Source: a virus. From it: a stretch of DNA of 53,474 bases. The position numbers and the translations under genes are program-made. The notes beneath the pieces were generated by a model, which did no database searches, was not told the DNA's origin, and worked only from the letters and a program-made list of their open reading frames with translations. Location: positions 1 to 53,474 of IMG/VR virus record IMGVR_UViG_3300050139_000115, one strand, 5' to 3'. This document shows, in pieces, positions 7,669 through 14,567 of this stretch (positions are counted from its first letter, which is position 1; the number at the start of each line of letters is the position of its first letter).

Positions 7669-8321
7669 TTTTTTTTTTCCGCATGGCCATTTGGCAAAGC
7701 GTTACCCATGATCAGCGCCTCGGCCTGCGCGGCCGTCCAGCCGGCTTCGAACGCCACGCCGAAATTCCAGCCCTCGGGCCAATCCGCGGTGACCGGCACA
7801 TCGACCTCAATTACCCCAGCAGCATAGCTGCGCAGAATCTTCGCGATCTTGGCGCGTGCTTTGTTTGTGCCAGCATCGGGCACAATCCACACCATCCGGC
7901 CGCGCAGCGGTGAAAAGTCCACGTCGTCGATCTTGCGCACACCGCCCGTCCAGGCGAGCGATGCGTAATGCGGCATCCATTCCCGCGCGGCATCAGCCGA
8001 GGCGCAATCGAACGTGATCATCACGGGGTACGGCGCCGCCAGCTCGGCGAGACGATGCAGGCCGTACAGCGGGCGCAAACTCGGGAACTGCACCCAACGC
8101 CACGCCCTCTCGTGTGCTGCGTTCGAACACCAGGTCAGCGTCTGCTGGATTTTCTCGCCGGTCGATCGGTAAAACGTGCAGACGTAACCGAGCGTGTTAT
8201 CTGCTTGGTCGCGGAAGTGGAAAATCTCTTTCGGCGTGCCGCGCACCTGGTGATCAAACCTTGGCGCGGGGGTGTCCTCTGGCACGGGAATGATCGGCGT
8301 CCATTGCTTGGGGCTTGTCAT
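7473..8321 (-). CDS. Toprim-type primase part of primase-helicase (zero frame, short form)
   Basis: The N-terminal 200 residues resemble the Toprim half of phage primase-helicases: RPLYGLHRLAELA, VMITFDCASADAAREW, WTGGVRKIDDVDFSPLRGR and WIVPDAGTN. After the A10 run the zero frame runs on for about 64 codons that look like non-coding arginine/serine-rich sequence, whereas the -1 frame continues as a helicase. Either a short and a long form are made by slippage, or the run has a one-base error. The ATG overlaps the methyltransferase stop by 4 bases. Confidence 0.65.
   Translation of the reverse strand: MTSPKQWTPIIPVPEDTPAPRFDHQVRGTPKEIFHFRDQADNTLGYVCTFYRSTGEKIQQTLTWCSNAAHERAWRWVQFPSLRPLYGLHRLAELAAPYPVMITFDCASADAAREWMPHYASLAWTGGVRKIDDVDFSPLRGRMVWIVPDAGTNKARAKIAKILRSYAAGVIEVDVPVTADWPEGWNFGVAFEAGWTAAQAEALIMGNALPNGHAEKKKTGPRVLERKRQLRRAAHRMTPTISRCQRSFGATANCLASSTRPRPPCSRATCACSSAAECWRAS
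7668..7678 (-). other. A10 run with A AAA AAG slippery heptamer
   Basis: On the - strand ten A residues are followed by G. In the primase frame the last seven bases read A AAA AAG, the same heptamer that drives -1 frameshifting in E. coli dnaX. A -1 shift enters the helicase frame exactly. Transcriptional slippage on A10 would do the same, and an indel error in this homopolymer is the plain alternative. Confidence 0.6.
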
Positions 8322-9649
8322 ACGAACATCGCCTGTTGGCGTTGGGCATTCTCAATGCGCTCGCACGCTATAGCGAAGTAAGCCGGGTCGAGGTCTATCC
8401 CGATAAACCGAAAGCCCTCGCGTTCAGTCGCCTTGCCAGTCGAACCACTGCCCATGAATGGATCAAGCACCGTTCCGCCTGGCGGTGTCACCAAGCGGCA
8501 TAGGTAGCGCATCAGGGCAGTCGGTTTTACGGTTGGGTGATGGTTCTGCGCCTCCCTGTTGGTGTTTTCCGATTGGAACGTGCCGGGCGACTGTTCACCG
8601 CTTGACCAGTTCAGCGGCTTAGTCGCCATGCCATGCAGGTCTTCATTACGGTCGTCGCGGCTTGCTTTGGCACAGTAGAAAAAACGGGCTGCACTCCCTG
8701 CGTCGCCGCGTGGATTGAACGTCTCGCGCGCGCCGTAGTCGCCGAAGACGTTGACGCTATCCTTGGTGCCGTGCTCAGGCCCGACGCTGCGCTGCTGTCC
8801 CGGTGCCCGCGGAAATACCGCCAGCACTTCCTCGCTGCCGTCGTGAATCAGGTTGGCGGGCCAGCGGCCGAGATCAGTTTCGCCGACGGCCTTTGAGGTT
8901 TGCAGCGAGCCGTCCACGCGCCCAGCCAGGGCGTTACCGGCGTACTCCACGTCGTCACGCATAGGCGCAACCTCTCGCAAGGGCCGCTTGCCCCCCCCCA
9001 TGCGCATGCTTGTTGAGCCGGTCGCGTTATCGTCTCTCGTGCCGTCATGGCCGCGATCGCCACTGAAGTTTCGAGCATAGGCATCGTCTTCGACCGGAAC
9101 CCTGCAGCCGTCAATGTTCAGCCCGCCAGTTCCGAACTGCTGCACGTTCTCCCCGACGTTGCCTACCAGCGGCTTACGCGCCATCACGATAGGCTCCCAT
9201 GCTGGTTTCAGCGCAGTGCCGCCCCACGAGCCATTACGTGATTTTGGAAAACCGGAACCGAACGCCCAGCCGATTTGATCGCGGATCTCAAAGCCTGCAT
9301 CCTCAATCGCGCAGGCCAGCCGGTGATAGGTTCGAGTTCCGCCGAAGGCGAGCAGGTAAGCGCCGGGCTTCGCAACACGCAGCACTTCGGCCCATATTGC
9401 AGGGTCGTGCGCAACGTTTCCGCCGTCCCATCCCATCCCCATAAATCCGGTTGTAACGCGGGCGCGCCCATATGGCGATTCAAGGTTAACGGATGCTGGT
9501 CCAGTGCCGCCCTTCTTTCCGGTCGTCAGGTGGTAGGGTGGATCGGTCACGATGGCGTCAACACTGTCCGCGGGCATCGCTGCCATGGCCTCGCGGCAGT
9601 CGCCCAAGTGCAACATCGCATTGCCGATGACGACCGGATTCACATCCAC
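8318..9649 (-). CDS. DNA methyltransferase (N6-adenine or N4-cytosine, beta class)
   Basis: DPPY at residues 36-39 is the catalytic motif IV and comes before the SAM-binding FMGSGSTG near the C-terminus, the order of beta-class amino methyltransferases. The long middle (about 100-360) is the target-recognition region. It could protect phage DNA against host restriction. No cognate nuclease is adjacent, so it is an orphan enzyme. It overlaps the winged-helix gene by 10 bases and the primase gene by 4. Confidence 0.85.
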   Translation of the reverse strand: MDVNPVVIGNAMLHLGDCREAMAAMPADSVDAIVTDPPYHLTTGKKGGTGPASVNLESPYGRARVTTGFMGMGWDGGNVAHDPAIWAEVLRVAKPGAYLLAFGGTRTYHRLACAIEDAGFEIRDQIGWAFGSGFPKSRNGSWGGTALKPAWEPIVMARKPLVGNVGENVQQFGTGGLNIDGCRVPVEDDAYARNFSGDRGHDGTRDDNATGSTSMRMGGGKRPLREVAPMRDDVEYAGNALAGRVDGSLQTSKAVGETDLGRWPANLIHDGSEEVLAVFPRAPGQQRSVGPEHGTKDSVNVFGDYGARETFNPRGDAGSAARFFYCAKASRDDRNEDLHGMATKPLNWSSGEQSPGTFQSENTNREAQNHHPTVKPTALMRYLCRLVTPPGGTVLDPFMGSGSTGKATEREGFRFIGIDLDPAYFAIACERIENAQRQQAMFV

Positions 9650-10044
9650 CCCGCCACCGCAAACACCTGCACCGCCCCAGCGCGATCGGCTGGCGTGCCC
9701 GTCGGCCCATATTTTGGTAGGTGAAGCGCGCGCACAGGAAAGCGCGGCGCACTACGTTTGATTATCGCCGTAACCGCAGGCGGCACCCACGCTGCCGTCT
9801 TCGTCGAAATCAGCGAGTACACTTTCGGTATCTGCGATCTCGCCGTAGCGCGTGCCGTCGCGTCGTACCGCGCACCCACCAACCCGGCGACTTCCGCATC
9901 GCTCAACATGCCGCGGACGCATGAGCGCGATAGCGCCATCACATGCGCAAGATCGGTAAGCGTGCTACCCGGCACAGCGCGCAAGCGCTCAAGCAGTTGC
10001 TCGCGCCTGGCTGGATTTCTACGTGCCCATGAGCGGTCTGACAT
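9640..10044 (-). CDS. Winged-helix-like DNA-binding protein
   Basis: Residues about 10-75 look like a winged helix: REQLLERLRAVPGSTLTDLA, then SRSCVRGMLSDAEVAGLVG and a YDATARAT wing with KVYSL. The C-terminal 50 residues are unstructured in look. The 3' end overlaps the methyltransferase start by 10 bases, so the two are coupled. It may regulate or recruit the replication and modification genes; no family is certain. Confidence 0.5.
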   Translation of the reverse strand: MSDRSWARRNPARREQLLERLRAVPGSTLTDLAHVMALSRSCVRGMLSDAEVAGLVGARYDATARATARSQIPKVYSLISTKTAAWVPPAVTAIIKRSAPRFPVRALHLPKYGPTGTPADRAGAVQVFAVAGWM

Positions 10045-10078
10045 GGGGGCCTAGTTCAGGTACTTGTCTCGTTGTTGA

Positions 10079-10435
10079 TCAAGGTGCAGGCTTCGAAGCC
10101 GGCGCAGGCAACGCCGTGCCGCCAGGGATCACTTCGAACGTGGGCCTGGCTACGACAGGTGTCTCGGCAGTGGCAGTAAGGCGTTTCGTGTCACACCACC
10201 ATCCATCCGAAACCTTGCCGTCCTTGTCGGCTTGCGGCATCACGTAGCCTTGAATGCAGCCGGATATGTCAAAGCTGATTGAAACGACGACCCTGGTGCG
10301 CTGGGTTACAGAATCACGCACTTGAAAGCCTAACAACGCTAAAAGATGTTCCATGGAATAGTTCCTTTCTGCTGGAGGTGGCGGCGGACGATGAACGCCA
10401 ACCGGTGGTGGAGGATTTGGAAATTTCTGGCTCAC
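10079..10435 (-). CDS. Conserved hypothetical phage protein
   Basis: The core LLGFQVRDSVTQRTRVVVSI, followed by ISGCIQGYV and DGWWCDTKRL, matches my memory of a small phage family of unknown function with a GCIQ-x-n-WFD-RL pattern. GTG 10435 overlaps the upstream stop (GTGA) and adds a proline-rich N-terminus (PPPP, PPPPP). ATG 10354, with AAAGGAA 8 bases upstream, is the alternative start and would begin just before the conserved core. Confidence 0.6.
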   Translation of the reverse strand: MSQKFPNPPPPVGVHRPPPPPAERNYSMEHLLALLGFQVRDSVTQRTRVVVSISFDISGCIQGYVMPQADKDGKVSDGWWCDTKRLTATAETPVVARPTFEVIPGGTALPAPASKPAP

Positions 10436-10602
10436 GACTTCGCTTCCGGCGGCAGCGGCCGCGGCGGTACATGGCCTGGCCAGATCCGCGCTGCGCGGTC
10501 GCTGATACGCCAGGCGCGCTCGCGGGCGTAGTGGAAGCCGATCACAAGTCCGGTCAACATGCCGAACGCATAGCCGATCAAGAAGGCGGTCAAGGGATTC
10601 AT
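10432..10602 (-). CDS. Small membrane protein
   Basis: A 56-residue protein begins MNPLTAFLIGYAFGMLTGLV, a single membrane segment, followed by a basic amphipathic tail (FHYARERAWRISDRAARIW). Its ATG overlaps the upstream stop and its stop overlaps the next GTG, giving a tight chain of coupled genes. Function unknown. Confidence 0.6.
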   Translation of the reverse strand: MNPLTAFLIGYAFGMLTGLVIGFHYARERAWRISDRAARIWPGHVPPRPLPPEAKS

Positions 10603-10814
10603 GCCCGCACCGCCTGAACCAGATGGCAGGCATCCCGAGCCAGCGTGCCATCGGCATCGAGGATCAGCGCCAAGGGGAAAAGCGGCATCGTGTGCTCACA
10701 GCGGCGCTCACTCGCCGTCTTTACTTGGCCGATGCGAAGAAAGAAGCGGCCTTTGCACAACTGCGCGCGCTGGCGTGGCGTCGGGCTTGTATTCTCGGTG
10801 CTGGCGGCGGTCAT
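10599..10814 (-). CDS. Hypothetical protein
   Basis: A 71-residue protein with no recognised domain. It has a middle basic stretch (QRAQLCKGRFFLRIGQVKTA) and the phrase LILDADGTLARD, which resembles a hydrolase motif but is too short to be one. It is held in place by 4-base overlaps with both neighbours, the main support for it being a gene. Confidence 0.5.
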   Translation of the reverse strand: MTAASTENTSPTPRQRAQLCKGRFFLRIGQVKTASERRCEHTMPLFPLALILDADGTLARDACHLVQAVRA

Positions 10815-11038
10815 TTACCACCCTTTCCCAATTTATCCCCACCAGAAGCAGATAATCCCAAGCGCGAGCAGCGTTGGGCAACGATAATAAAATCATGATA
10901 TTCAGCGACGATCATTTTTTCGAGCAGTTGCGCGGCGAGATCGCACGCATTACGACTCTGGAACTCCGCCATGACAGTCAGTTTGCGGTGCTGTTCGTCA
11001 GTAAGACGAACATGGACGGAGTTCTTTTCGGCTGCCAT
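10811..11038 (-). CDS. Ribbon-helix-helix (Arc-like) regulator
   Basis: SVHVRLTDEQHRKLTVMAEF, followed by NACDLAAQLLEKMIVAEYHDF, is a ribbon-helix-helix pattern: one beta strand then two helices. ATG 11038 was chosen because the domain begins six residues later; an upstream ATG at 11080 would add 14 residues and coincide with the divergent gene start. The C-terminal tail is glycine-rich. It probably regulates the leftward early operon, in which it is followed by a 4-base overlap. Confidence 0.6.
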   Translation of the reverse strand: MAAEKNSVHVRLTDEQHRKLTVMAEFQSRNACDLAAQLLEKMIVAEYHDFIIVAQRCSRLGLSASGGDKLGKGGK

Positions 11039-11079
11039 GTCCGGGGCTACGCGACACGGAAACGAATAGGAGACCACCA

Positions 11080-11370
11080 ATGAAACGTAACTACCTCGCC
11101 GTATTCCTGCTGCCTATTCCGCAGCGGGAACACCTGCAAATCGTTGAGGTTATACGGACTGCGTCGAAGGGGGATTTCAAGCAGGCGTTCTTTGGCGCAT
11201 TTGGTGGGGGCTACCTCTTTTGCAGCGAACTGCACCCTTGGGACCTCGACTTCGGCAAGGTGCTGCTGAATGACGACTCGCTCCTGATCGTCGAACTTGG
11301 CGAGACCTTCACGCATCGGAACCTCCGCGTGGCGGAGAACTGGCTGAAGGCCCATCAGGCGGGAAGATGA
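11080..11370 (+). CDS. Hypothetical protein on the strand opposite to the surrounding operon
   Basis: The 96-residue product (KRNYLAVFLLPIPQREHL, AFFGAFGGGYLFCSELHPWD, DDSLLIVELGE) has a natural globular composition. AGGAG lies 9 bases before the ATG. It is the only rightward gene inside the leftward early block, so transcription from the leftward promoter would run antisense through it. Expression in the lysogen is therefore possible. I recognise no family. Confidence 0.6.
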   Translation: MKRNYLAVFLLPIPQREHLQIVEVIRTASKGDFKQAFFGAFGGGYLFCSELHPWDLDFGKVLLNDDSLLIVELGETFTHRNLRVAENWLKAHQAGR

Positions 11371-11476
11371 AACACATCTGCGCCACGCGCAACCGATCCA
11401 TCGGCCACGCCATCCAGCGCAACAACGCTATCCAGGGCGCATCGAAAAGGCACCAGGTGTATACGCGGCGGTTCAT
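11309..11476 (-). CDS. Possible small protein coupled to the Cro-like gene
   Basis: A 55-residue frame whose ATG overlaps the Cro-like stop by 4 bases (ATGA). The start is hydrophobic and tryptophan-rich (WCLFDAPWIALLRWMAW). Its 3' end overlaps the opposite-strand gene by 62 bases. The coupling supports it; composition and overlap argue against. Confidence 0.35.
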   Translation of the reverse strand: MNRRVYTWCLFDAPWIALLRWMAWPMDRLRVAQMCFIFPPDGPSASSPPRGGSDA

Positions 11477-11661
11477 GCCGGCGCCTTGCTCTCGGTGCGG
11501 TCCTTGCCCCATAAATCGGGGCGCACTACCTTTATGAACATCAATCGCGCCGGCGGTATGCCATCCTCGCGCCATTGGGAAACCGCCTGCGGTGTCACCT
11601 TGCAAAGTTCAGCAACGGCGGTCGTTCCGCCAAGTTCATCAATGATCTTACTCGCGTCCAT
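11473..11661 (-). CDS. Cro-like helix-turn-helix repressor
   Basis: The 62-residue protein has an HTH of the Cro/YdaS type: IIDELGGTTAVAELCKVTPQ, then AVSQWREDGIPPARLMFI. It is the first gene behind the leftward promoter, divergent from the CI-like gene. The ATG at 11661 falls on the predicted transcription start, so the message may be leaderless. A TTG at 11697 is the -35 box, not a start. It likely binds the paired operators at 11670-11707 and 12426-12463. Confidence 0.7.
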   Translation of the reverse strand: MDASKIIDELGGTTAVAELCKVTPQAVSQWREDGIPPARLMFIKVVRPDLWGKDRTESKAPA

Positions 11662-11667
11662 TTCGGA

Positions 11668-11697
11668 ATTAAAGCATGCTTGAAACTCATTTGTCAA
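11668..11697 (-). promoter_or_regulatory. Leftward early promoter (PL-like)
   Basis: TTGACA (11697-11692), an 18-base spacer and TTTAAT (11673-11668) form a strong sigma70-type promoter reading left. The start point, about 7 bases on, coincides with the Cro-like ATG. Two operator copies cover the -35 and -10 boxes. Confidence 0.7.
11670..11683. promoter_or_regulatory. Operator copy 1
   Basis: TAAAGCATGCTTGA, a near-palindrome covering the -10 box of the leftward promoter. It is the exact reverse complement of the copy at 12450-12463. Confidence 0.65.
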
Positions 11698-11707
11698 GGA
11701 TGCTTGA
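11694..11707. promoter_or_regulatory. Operator copy 2
   Basis: TCAAGGATGCTTGA, a near-palindrome covering the -35 box of the leftward promoter, 24 bp from operator copy 1. Confidence 0.6.
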
Positions 11708-11732
11708 TGGCCGACGGAATACCCTTTGCGTC

Positions 11733-12080
11733 ATGATGTTACTGAGTGAGCGAGTGAAAGAGGCGATAGATGCCGCCGCGGACAACGGCCATACCGTTGC
11801 TCAAATTGCGAAGGCGTGCGGAATTAAACCTCAAGCCGTCTATCAATGGATGGATGGTGCCACTAAATCCATTGATGGCGAAAACCTGGTCGAGCTTGCC
11901 GAACTGTCCGGCTACCTTGCAATGTGGATAGTCAAGGAAAGGGGTCCAAAATCCGACACCAGATCAATGCAGCAGGCGGTCAAACTGATTAGACAAATGA
12001 CTCCGGAAAAGCAGGCAATCGCCGTTAAAATTATTGCTCCGCTTGTTGAACAGGACGGAGACAATGCAAAGGTCGGCTAA
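11733..12080 (+). CDS. CI-like repressor without a peptidase domain
   Basis: The 115-residue protein has an XRE-type HTH at about 6-50 (VKEAIDAAADNGHTVAQIAK, CGIKPQAVYQWMDG). There is no S24 self-cleavage domain, so induction by RecA-driven autocleavage is not expected. The C-terminal helices (VKLIRQMTPEKQAIAVKIIA) may dimerise. The gene lies between two promoters with the same operators, the place of cI in lambdoid phages. A second ATG follows directly (11736). Its own promoter is not obvious. Confidence 0.7.
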   Translation: MMLLSERVKEAIDAAADNGHTVAQIAKACGIKPQAVYQWMDGATKSIDGENLVELAELSGYLAMWIVKERGPKSDTRSMQQAVKLIRQMTPEKQAIAVKIIAPLVEQDGDNAKVG

Positions 12081-12107
12081 AATTTTCTCTCTTTTCGAGG
12101 AAAAAAA

Positions 12108-12308
12108 ATGATCCGCGCCATTGCCGTCGCCGCGCTGTTCTGCATGTTGCCCATGGCTGCGACGGCCGCTGATATGACCATTGCGGCGCTGACCCTCGGC
12201 GCGCCGCTGACTCTCCCAGAGTGCAAGTTTGAGTCGCGTTATGGCAGCAGCGTCCTTCACGATCTAGCTTCAACCGAGACGTGTTCACACGATGTGCGCG
12301 TGATTTGA
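12108..12308 (+). CDS. Small exported protein downstream of the CI-like gene
   Basis: The 66-residue product starts with a clear signal peptide (MIRAIAVAALFCMLPMAATA, cleavage after ATA-A). The mature part, about 45 residues, has two cysteines and no recognised domain. GAGGA precedes the ATG by 9 bases. Lying 28 bases behind the CI-like gene and inside the two operator-promoters, it is probably made in the lysogen and acts in the periplasm. Superinfection exclusion or lysogenic conversion would fit the position but is inference. It may also be a truncated remnant. Confidence 0.6.
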   Translation: MIRAIAVAALFCMLPMAATAADMTIAALTLGAPLTLPECKFESRYGSSVLHDLASTETCSHDVRVI

Positions 12309-12425
12309 TCTGCCGACGCCTTTCGCCTTCCGCATAACCCCTCCAAATAGTCCCTACCCGCCCAGCGGGTTCGCCGGCCGGTTTCACGCCTGACGGAGGC
12401 AAATACACCCTTTTTGGCTTAAAAG

Positions 12426-12439
12426 TAAAGTATGCTTGA
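12426..12439. promoter_or_regulatory. Operator copy 3
   Basis: TAAAGTATGCTTGA, covering the -35 box of the rightward promoter; same family as the copies at 11670, 11694 and 12450. Confidence 0.6.
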
Positions 12440-12465
12440 CATTTAATAATCAAGCATGCTTTAAT
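12436..12465 (+). promoter_or_regulatory. Rightward early promoter (PR-like)
   Basis: TTGACA (12436-12441), an 18-base spacer and TTTAAT (12460-12465), the same layout as the leftward promoter. It reads into the gene at 12504 and the long rightward block behind it. Confidence 0.75.
12450..12463. promoter_or_regulatory. Operator copy 4
   Basis: TCAAGCATGCTTTA, covering the -10 box of the rightward promoter, 24 bp from operator copy 3. It is the exact reverse complement of copy 1. Confidence 0.65.
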
Positions 12466-12503
12466 CTCCCATCAGCCGCACCCAGCGGACCAGGGAGCCC
12501 AGC

Positions 12504-12809
12504 ATGAGATCAGCCGGTTTCGCAGTAAGGAAAGACGAAGCTCGCATCATCGCCAAGATCGCCGCGCGCGCCGTATCGTTGGCGGCATCGGCCGGCATCA
12601 CCTATGAGTTCATGGACGCAGACATGGACATCACCGCTACGCACGCCAACGGTTGCCCGCTCAGACTCGACGACCTGCTCGCAGCGGACGAGTTCAATTT
12701 CGGCCATGACGTGTTCGGCATTCGCAACTGCCTTGACCGTGAAACCGGCAAGTTGCTGCGCAATTTCCTGCCGCGCTTCCACGCGAAACATGCCGAGGCG
12801 CGATCATGA
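12504..12809 (+). CDS. Conserved hypothetical phage protein, DUF6874-like
   Basis: First gene behind the rightward promoter; AGGGAG is about 8 bases before the ATG. The 101-residue product has ADEFNFGHDVFGIRNCLDRE, followed by LLRNFLPRF, a pattern I associate with a small phage family named DUF6874. No enzymatic motif is visible. Its stop overlaps the next ATG by 4 bases. Confidence 0.65.
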   Translation: MRSAGFAVRKDEARIIAKIAARAVSLAASAGITYEFMDADMDITATHANGCPLRLDDLLAADEFNFGHDVFGIRNCLDRETGKLLRNFLPRFHAKHAEARS

Positions 12810-13183
12810 ACGCCCTAACCGGAGTAACCGAAAACATCCTCGGCGATCTTTGGCGCGAGGTCGTCGCTGCTGGGCGGGCGGCAACATTTAGAAAGGCAAA
12901 GGCTGACCCACAGGCACACAAGCTGACGAAGGTTATGGACGAAGGAAAATCGGCAAGCTGGCGCTACTGGTCTGCCGCGCCGGATGGTTTCGGTCGGCAA
13001 GTCCGCTTTTGCTGGTCCTGCAACAGAAACGCGGCCGGGTACTTTCTCGGATGGCGTGAAGTGGTGAACAAGAACGGAACCATCAAACGGGATCGCTTCT
13101 TGTCGCGCAAGCTCAAGCACCGCGTGCGCGAGATCGCAGCGGCCAGGCGCGATTCCTGGAACGCAGAGCGGGTGCCAACATGA
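12806..13183 (+). CDS. Hypothetical protein
   Basis: A 125-residue basic protein. The central part WRYWSAAPDGFGRQVRFCWS, CNRNAAGYFLGWRE contains a C-x2-C pair that could bind metal or be chance. The C-terminus is strongly basic (RDRFLSRKLKHRVREIAAAR), which fits nucleic-acid binding. It overlaps both neighbours by 4 bases. No family recognised. Confidence 0.6.
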   Translation: MNALTGVTENILGDLWREVVAAGRAATFRKAKADPQAHKLTKVMDEGKSASWRYWSAAPDGFGRQVRFCWSCNRNAAGYFLGWREVVNKNGTIKRDRFLSRKLKHRVREIAAARRDSWNAERVPT

Positions 13184-13590
13184 ACACCCAAGCCCTCATT
13201 CAACTCTGGAACTGCACACAACGGCATCACGGCGCGTCGGGCGCCCGCGCCGCGGCCGGGGTGCTGCTCGGCCTATACAACGGCGATCGCTTCCCGTTCG
13301 ACCTCGTTGACCTGCGTGTGATGGACCAGAACTACCTGGACGCGGCGATAGAGGTCATTCGTTGCGATGCCACGCGCTGCCAACGGGAAGTGCACGAGTG
13401 GCTCAATCAATTAACCGGCCGTAGAGATTTTGGTATGCGGTTCGAACGCCTCGCTCACGAATACCGGCGCAAAGGCCGCTGCAAGCTAATCCATCTCGAT
13501 CCGGTCTCACCGGAGAACCTGTTGATTGAGCAGCCAGAGCCGATTGGTAAGCAGATCGTGCGCAGCAATCCAGCGCCGATGCTGTCATGA
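13180..13590 (+). CDS. Conserved hypothetical phage protein, DUF7673-like
   Basis: The 136-residue product has GVLLGLYNGDRFPFDLVDLR, a MDQNYLDAAIEVIRCD helix and TRCQREVHEWL, which I recall from a phage family labelled DUF7673. The role is unknown. It is part of the row of coupled small genes behind the rightward promoter. Confidence 0.65.
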   Translation: MNTQALIQLWNCTQRHHGASGARAAAGVLLGLYNGDRFPFDLVDLRVMDQNYLDAAIEVIRCDATRCQREVHEWLNQLTGRRDFGMRFERLAHEYRRKGRCKLIHLDPVSPENLLIEQPEPIGKQIVRSNPAPMLS

Positions 13591-13769
13591 GCGCCGCCGT
13601 GGAGCGCGCTATCCATGACGGCCTGAAGAACGCAATTCAGGCGATTGAGAAAGAGAACGGCATCCGGGTGCTGGATATTCACGTCGATTGGCGAGGAATA
13701 CGAGCGCTCGGCTCGCCTCCACAATTTTACGTTAACAGCATCCGAGCAACAACTGAGAGCGGAGATTGA
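13587..13769 (+). CDS. Hypothetical small protein
   Basis: A 60-residue protein with an N-terminal helix (ERAIHDGLKNAIQAIEKENG) and two short strands. The start overlaps the previous stop (ATGA). The segment VLDIHVDWRG is natural-looking, but no family is recognised. Confidence 0.55.
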   Translation: MSAAVERAIHDGLKNAIQAIEKENGIRVLDIHVDWRGIRALGSPPQFYVNSIRATTESGD

Positions 13770-13771
13770 CG

Positions 13772-14038
13772 ATGCAAGCCATCTGGAAATTTCCGCTCGG
13801 CTTGCAAGACAAAACGGTCATCACCATGCCGCGCAGCGCCCAGATCCTATGCGTGCAGACTCAGTTCAACAAGCCATGTCTCTGGGCGCTGATTCACGAT
13901 ATCGATGGACCGAAGGTTTCGCGCACGTACACCACCTACGGCACCGGCCACAAGCACGAAGCAATCACCGGACGTTACATCGGCACCTATCAACTCGACG
14001 GCGGCGCGCTCGTGTTTCATGTTTTCGAGGAGGCGTGA
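13772..14038 (+). CDS. Conserved hypothetical phage protein, DUF7352-like
   Basis: The 88-residue protein (IWKFPL, ITMPRSAQILCVQTQFNKPC, LWALIHDID, GTGHKHEAITGRYIGTYQ, LVFHVFE) is the all-beta phage family I know as DUF7352. ATG 13772 has GGAG 8 bases upstream and is preferred to TTG 13766. The function is unknown. The stop overlaps the next start (TGATG). Confidence 0.7.
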   Translation: MQAIWKFPLGLQDKTVITMPRSAQILCVQTQFNKPCLWALIHDIDGPKVSRTYTTYGTGHKHEAITGRYIGTYQLDGGALVFHVFEEA

Positions 14039-14340
14039 TGTGCTTACCCTCAATCGTTGATCTGCACCAAGCCGTCCCGGTGAGCGCCGCAGAACTGACG
14101 CGGCTGCGCCCGCTTGCTCAATTCGCCCTAGCCGTGCTTGAGGAAAGCCGTAACGAATTGGCGGACCTAGACGGCGGCTGGTTGCAGGACAAGGCCGAAG
14201 CCCTTGGCTTATTGGTGCGCGTTCCAGTAACAGAGCCATGCGGCGACGAATGTCGCTGCGCTGATTATGGCGCGTTTCCGCAGGACTGCCTGCGCTATTC
14301 GGATGAAGTGAGCGCGGCTCTAGGAAGGGCACAACCATGA
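14038..14340 (+). CDS. Hypothetical protein with cysteine cluster
   Basis: The 100-residue product has an N-terminal helical part and a cluster EPCGDECRCADYGAFPQDCL with four cysteines near the end, possibly metal-binding. It overlaps the next gene by 4 bases. I recall similar ends in other phage proteins but cannot name a family. Confidence 0.55.
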   Translation: MCLPSIVDLHQAVPVSAAELTRLRPLAQFALAVLEESRNELADLDGGWLQDKAEALGLLVRVPVTEPCGDECRCADYGAFPQDCLRYSDEVSAALGRAQP

Positions 14341-14567
14341 GTGCCCGCGCCGCCTATCCGAATGCCGCGATCTACCCGCACGGCGCTCTGACGGCGACGC
14401 AGCTCGAACAGCTTTGCCACGATCACAGACTGCGCCTGATGCAGACCACGCACGGATACCTTTACCTATCAACCGAGTCCACAGCAGCGCCTAAAGCGCT
14501 TCCCGTTCTCCTCCCTGTCGGGGACGTAGAGGGCGCTGCTGCTGGGCCACCATTAGAAGCGGCTTAA
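14337..14567 (+). CDS. Hypothetical protein
   Basis: A 76-residue protein with ATQLEQLCHDHRLRLMQTTH, GYLYLST in the middle and an alanine/proline-rich end. Start overlaps the previous stop (ATGA). No family recognised. Confidence 0.5.
   Translation: MSARAAYPNAAIYPHGALTATQLEQLCHDHRLRLMQTTHGYLYLSTESTAAPKALPVLLPVGDVEGAAAGPPLEAA

Noticed and set aside
12340-12412. A terminator behind the small exported protein gene
   Set aside because: Only a 6-bp stem with a 3-base loop is found, with no T-tract at the right distance.
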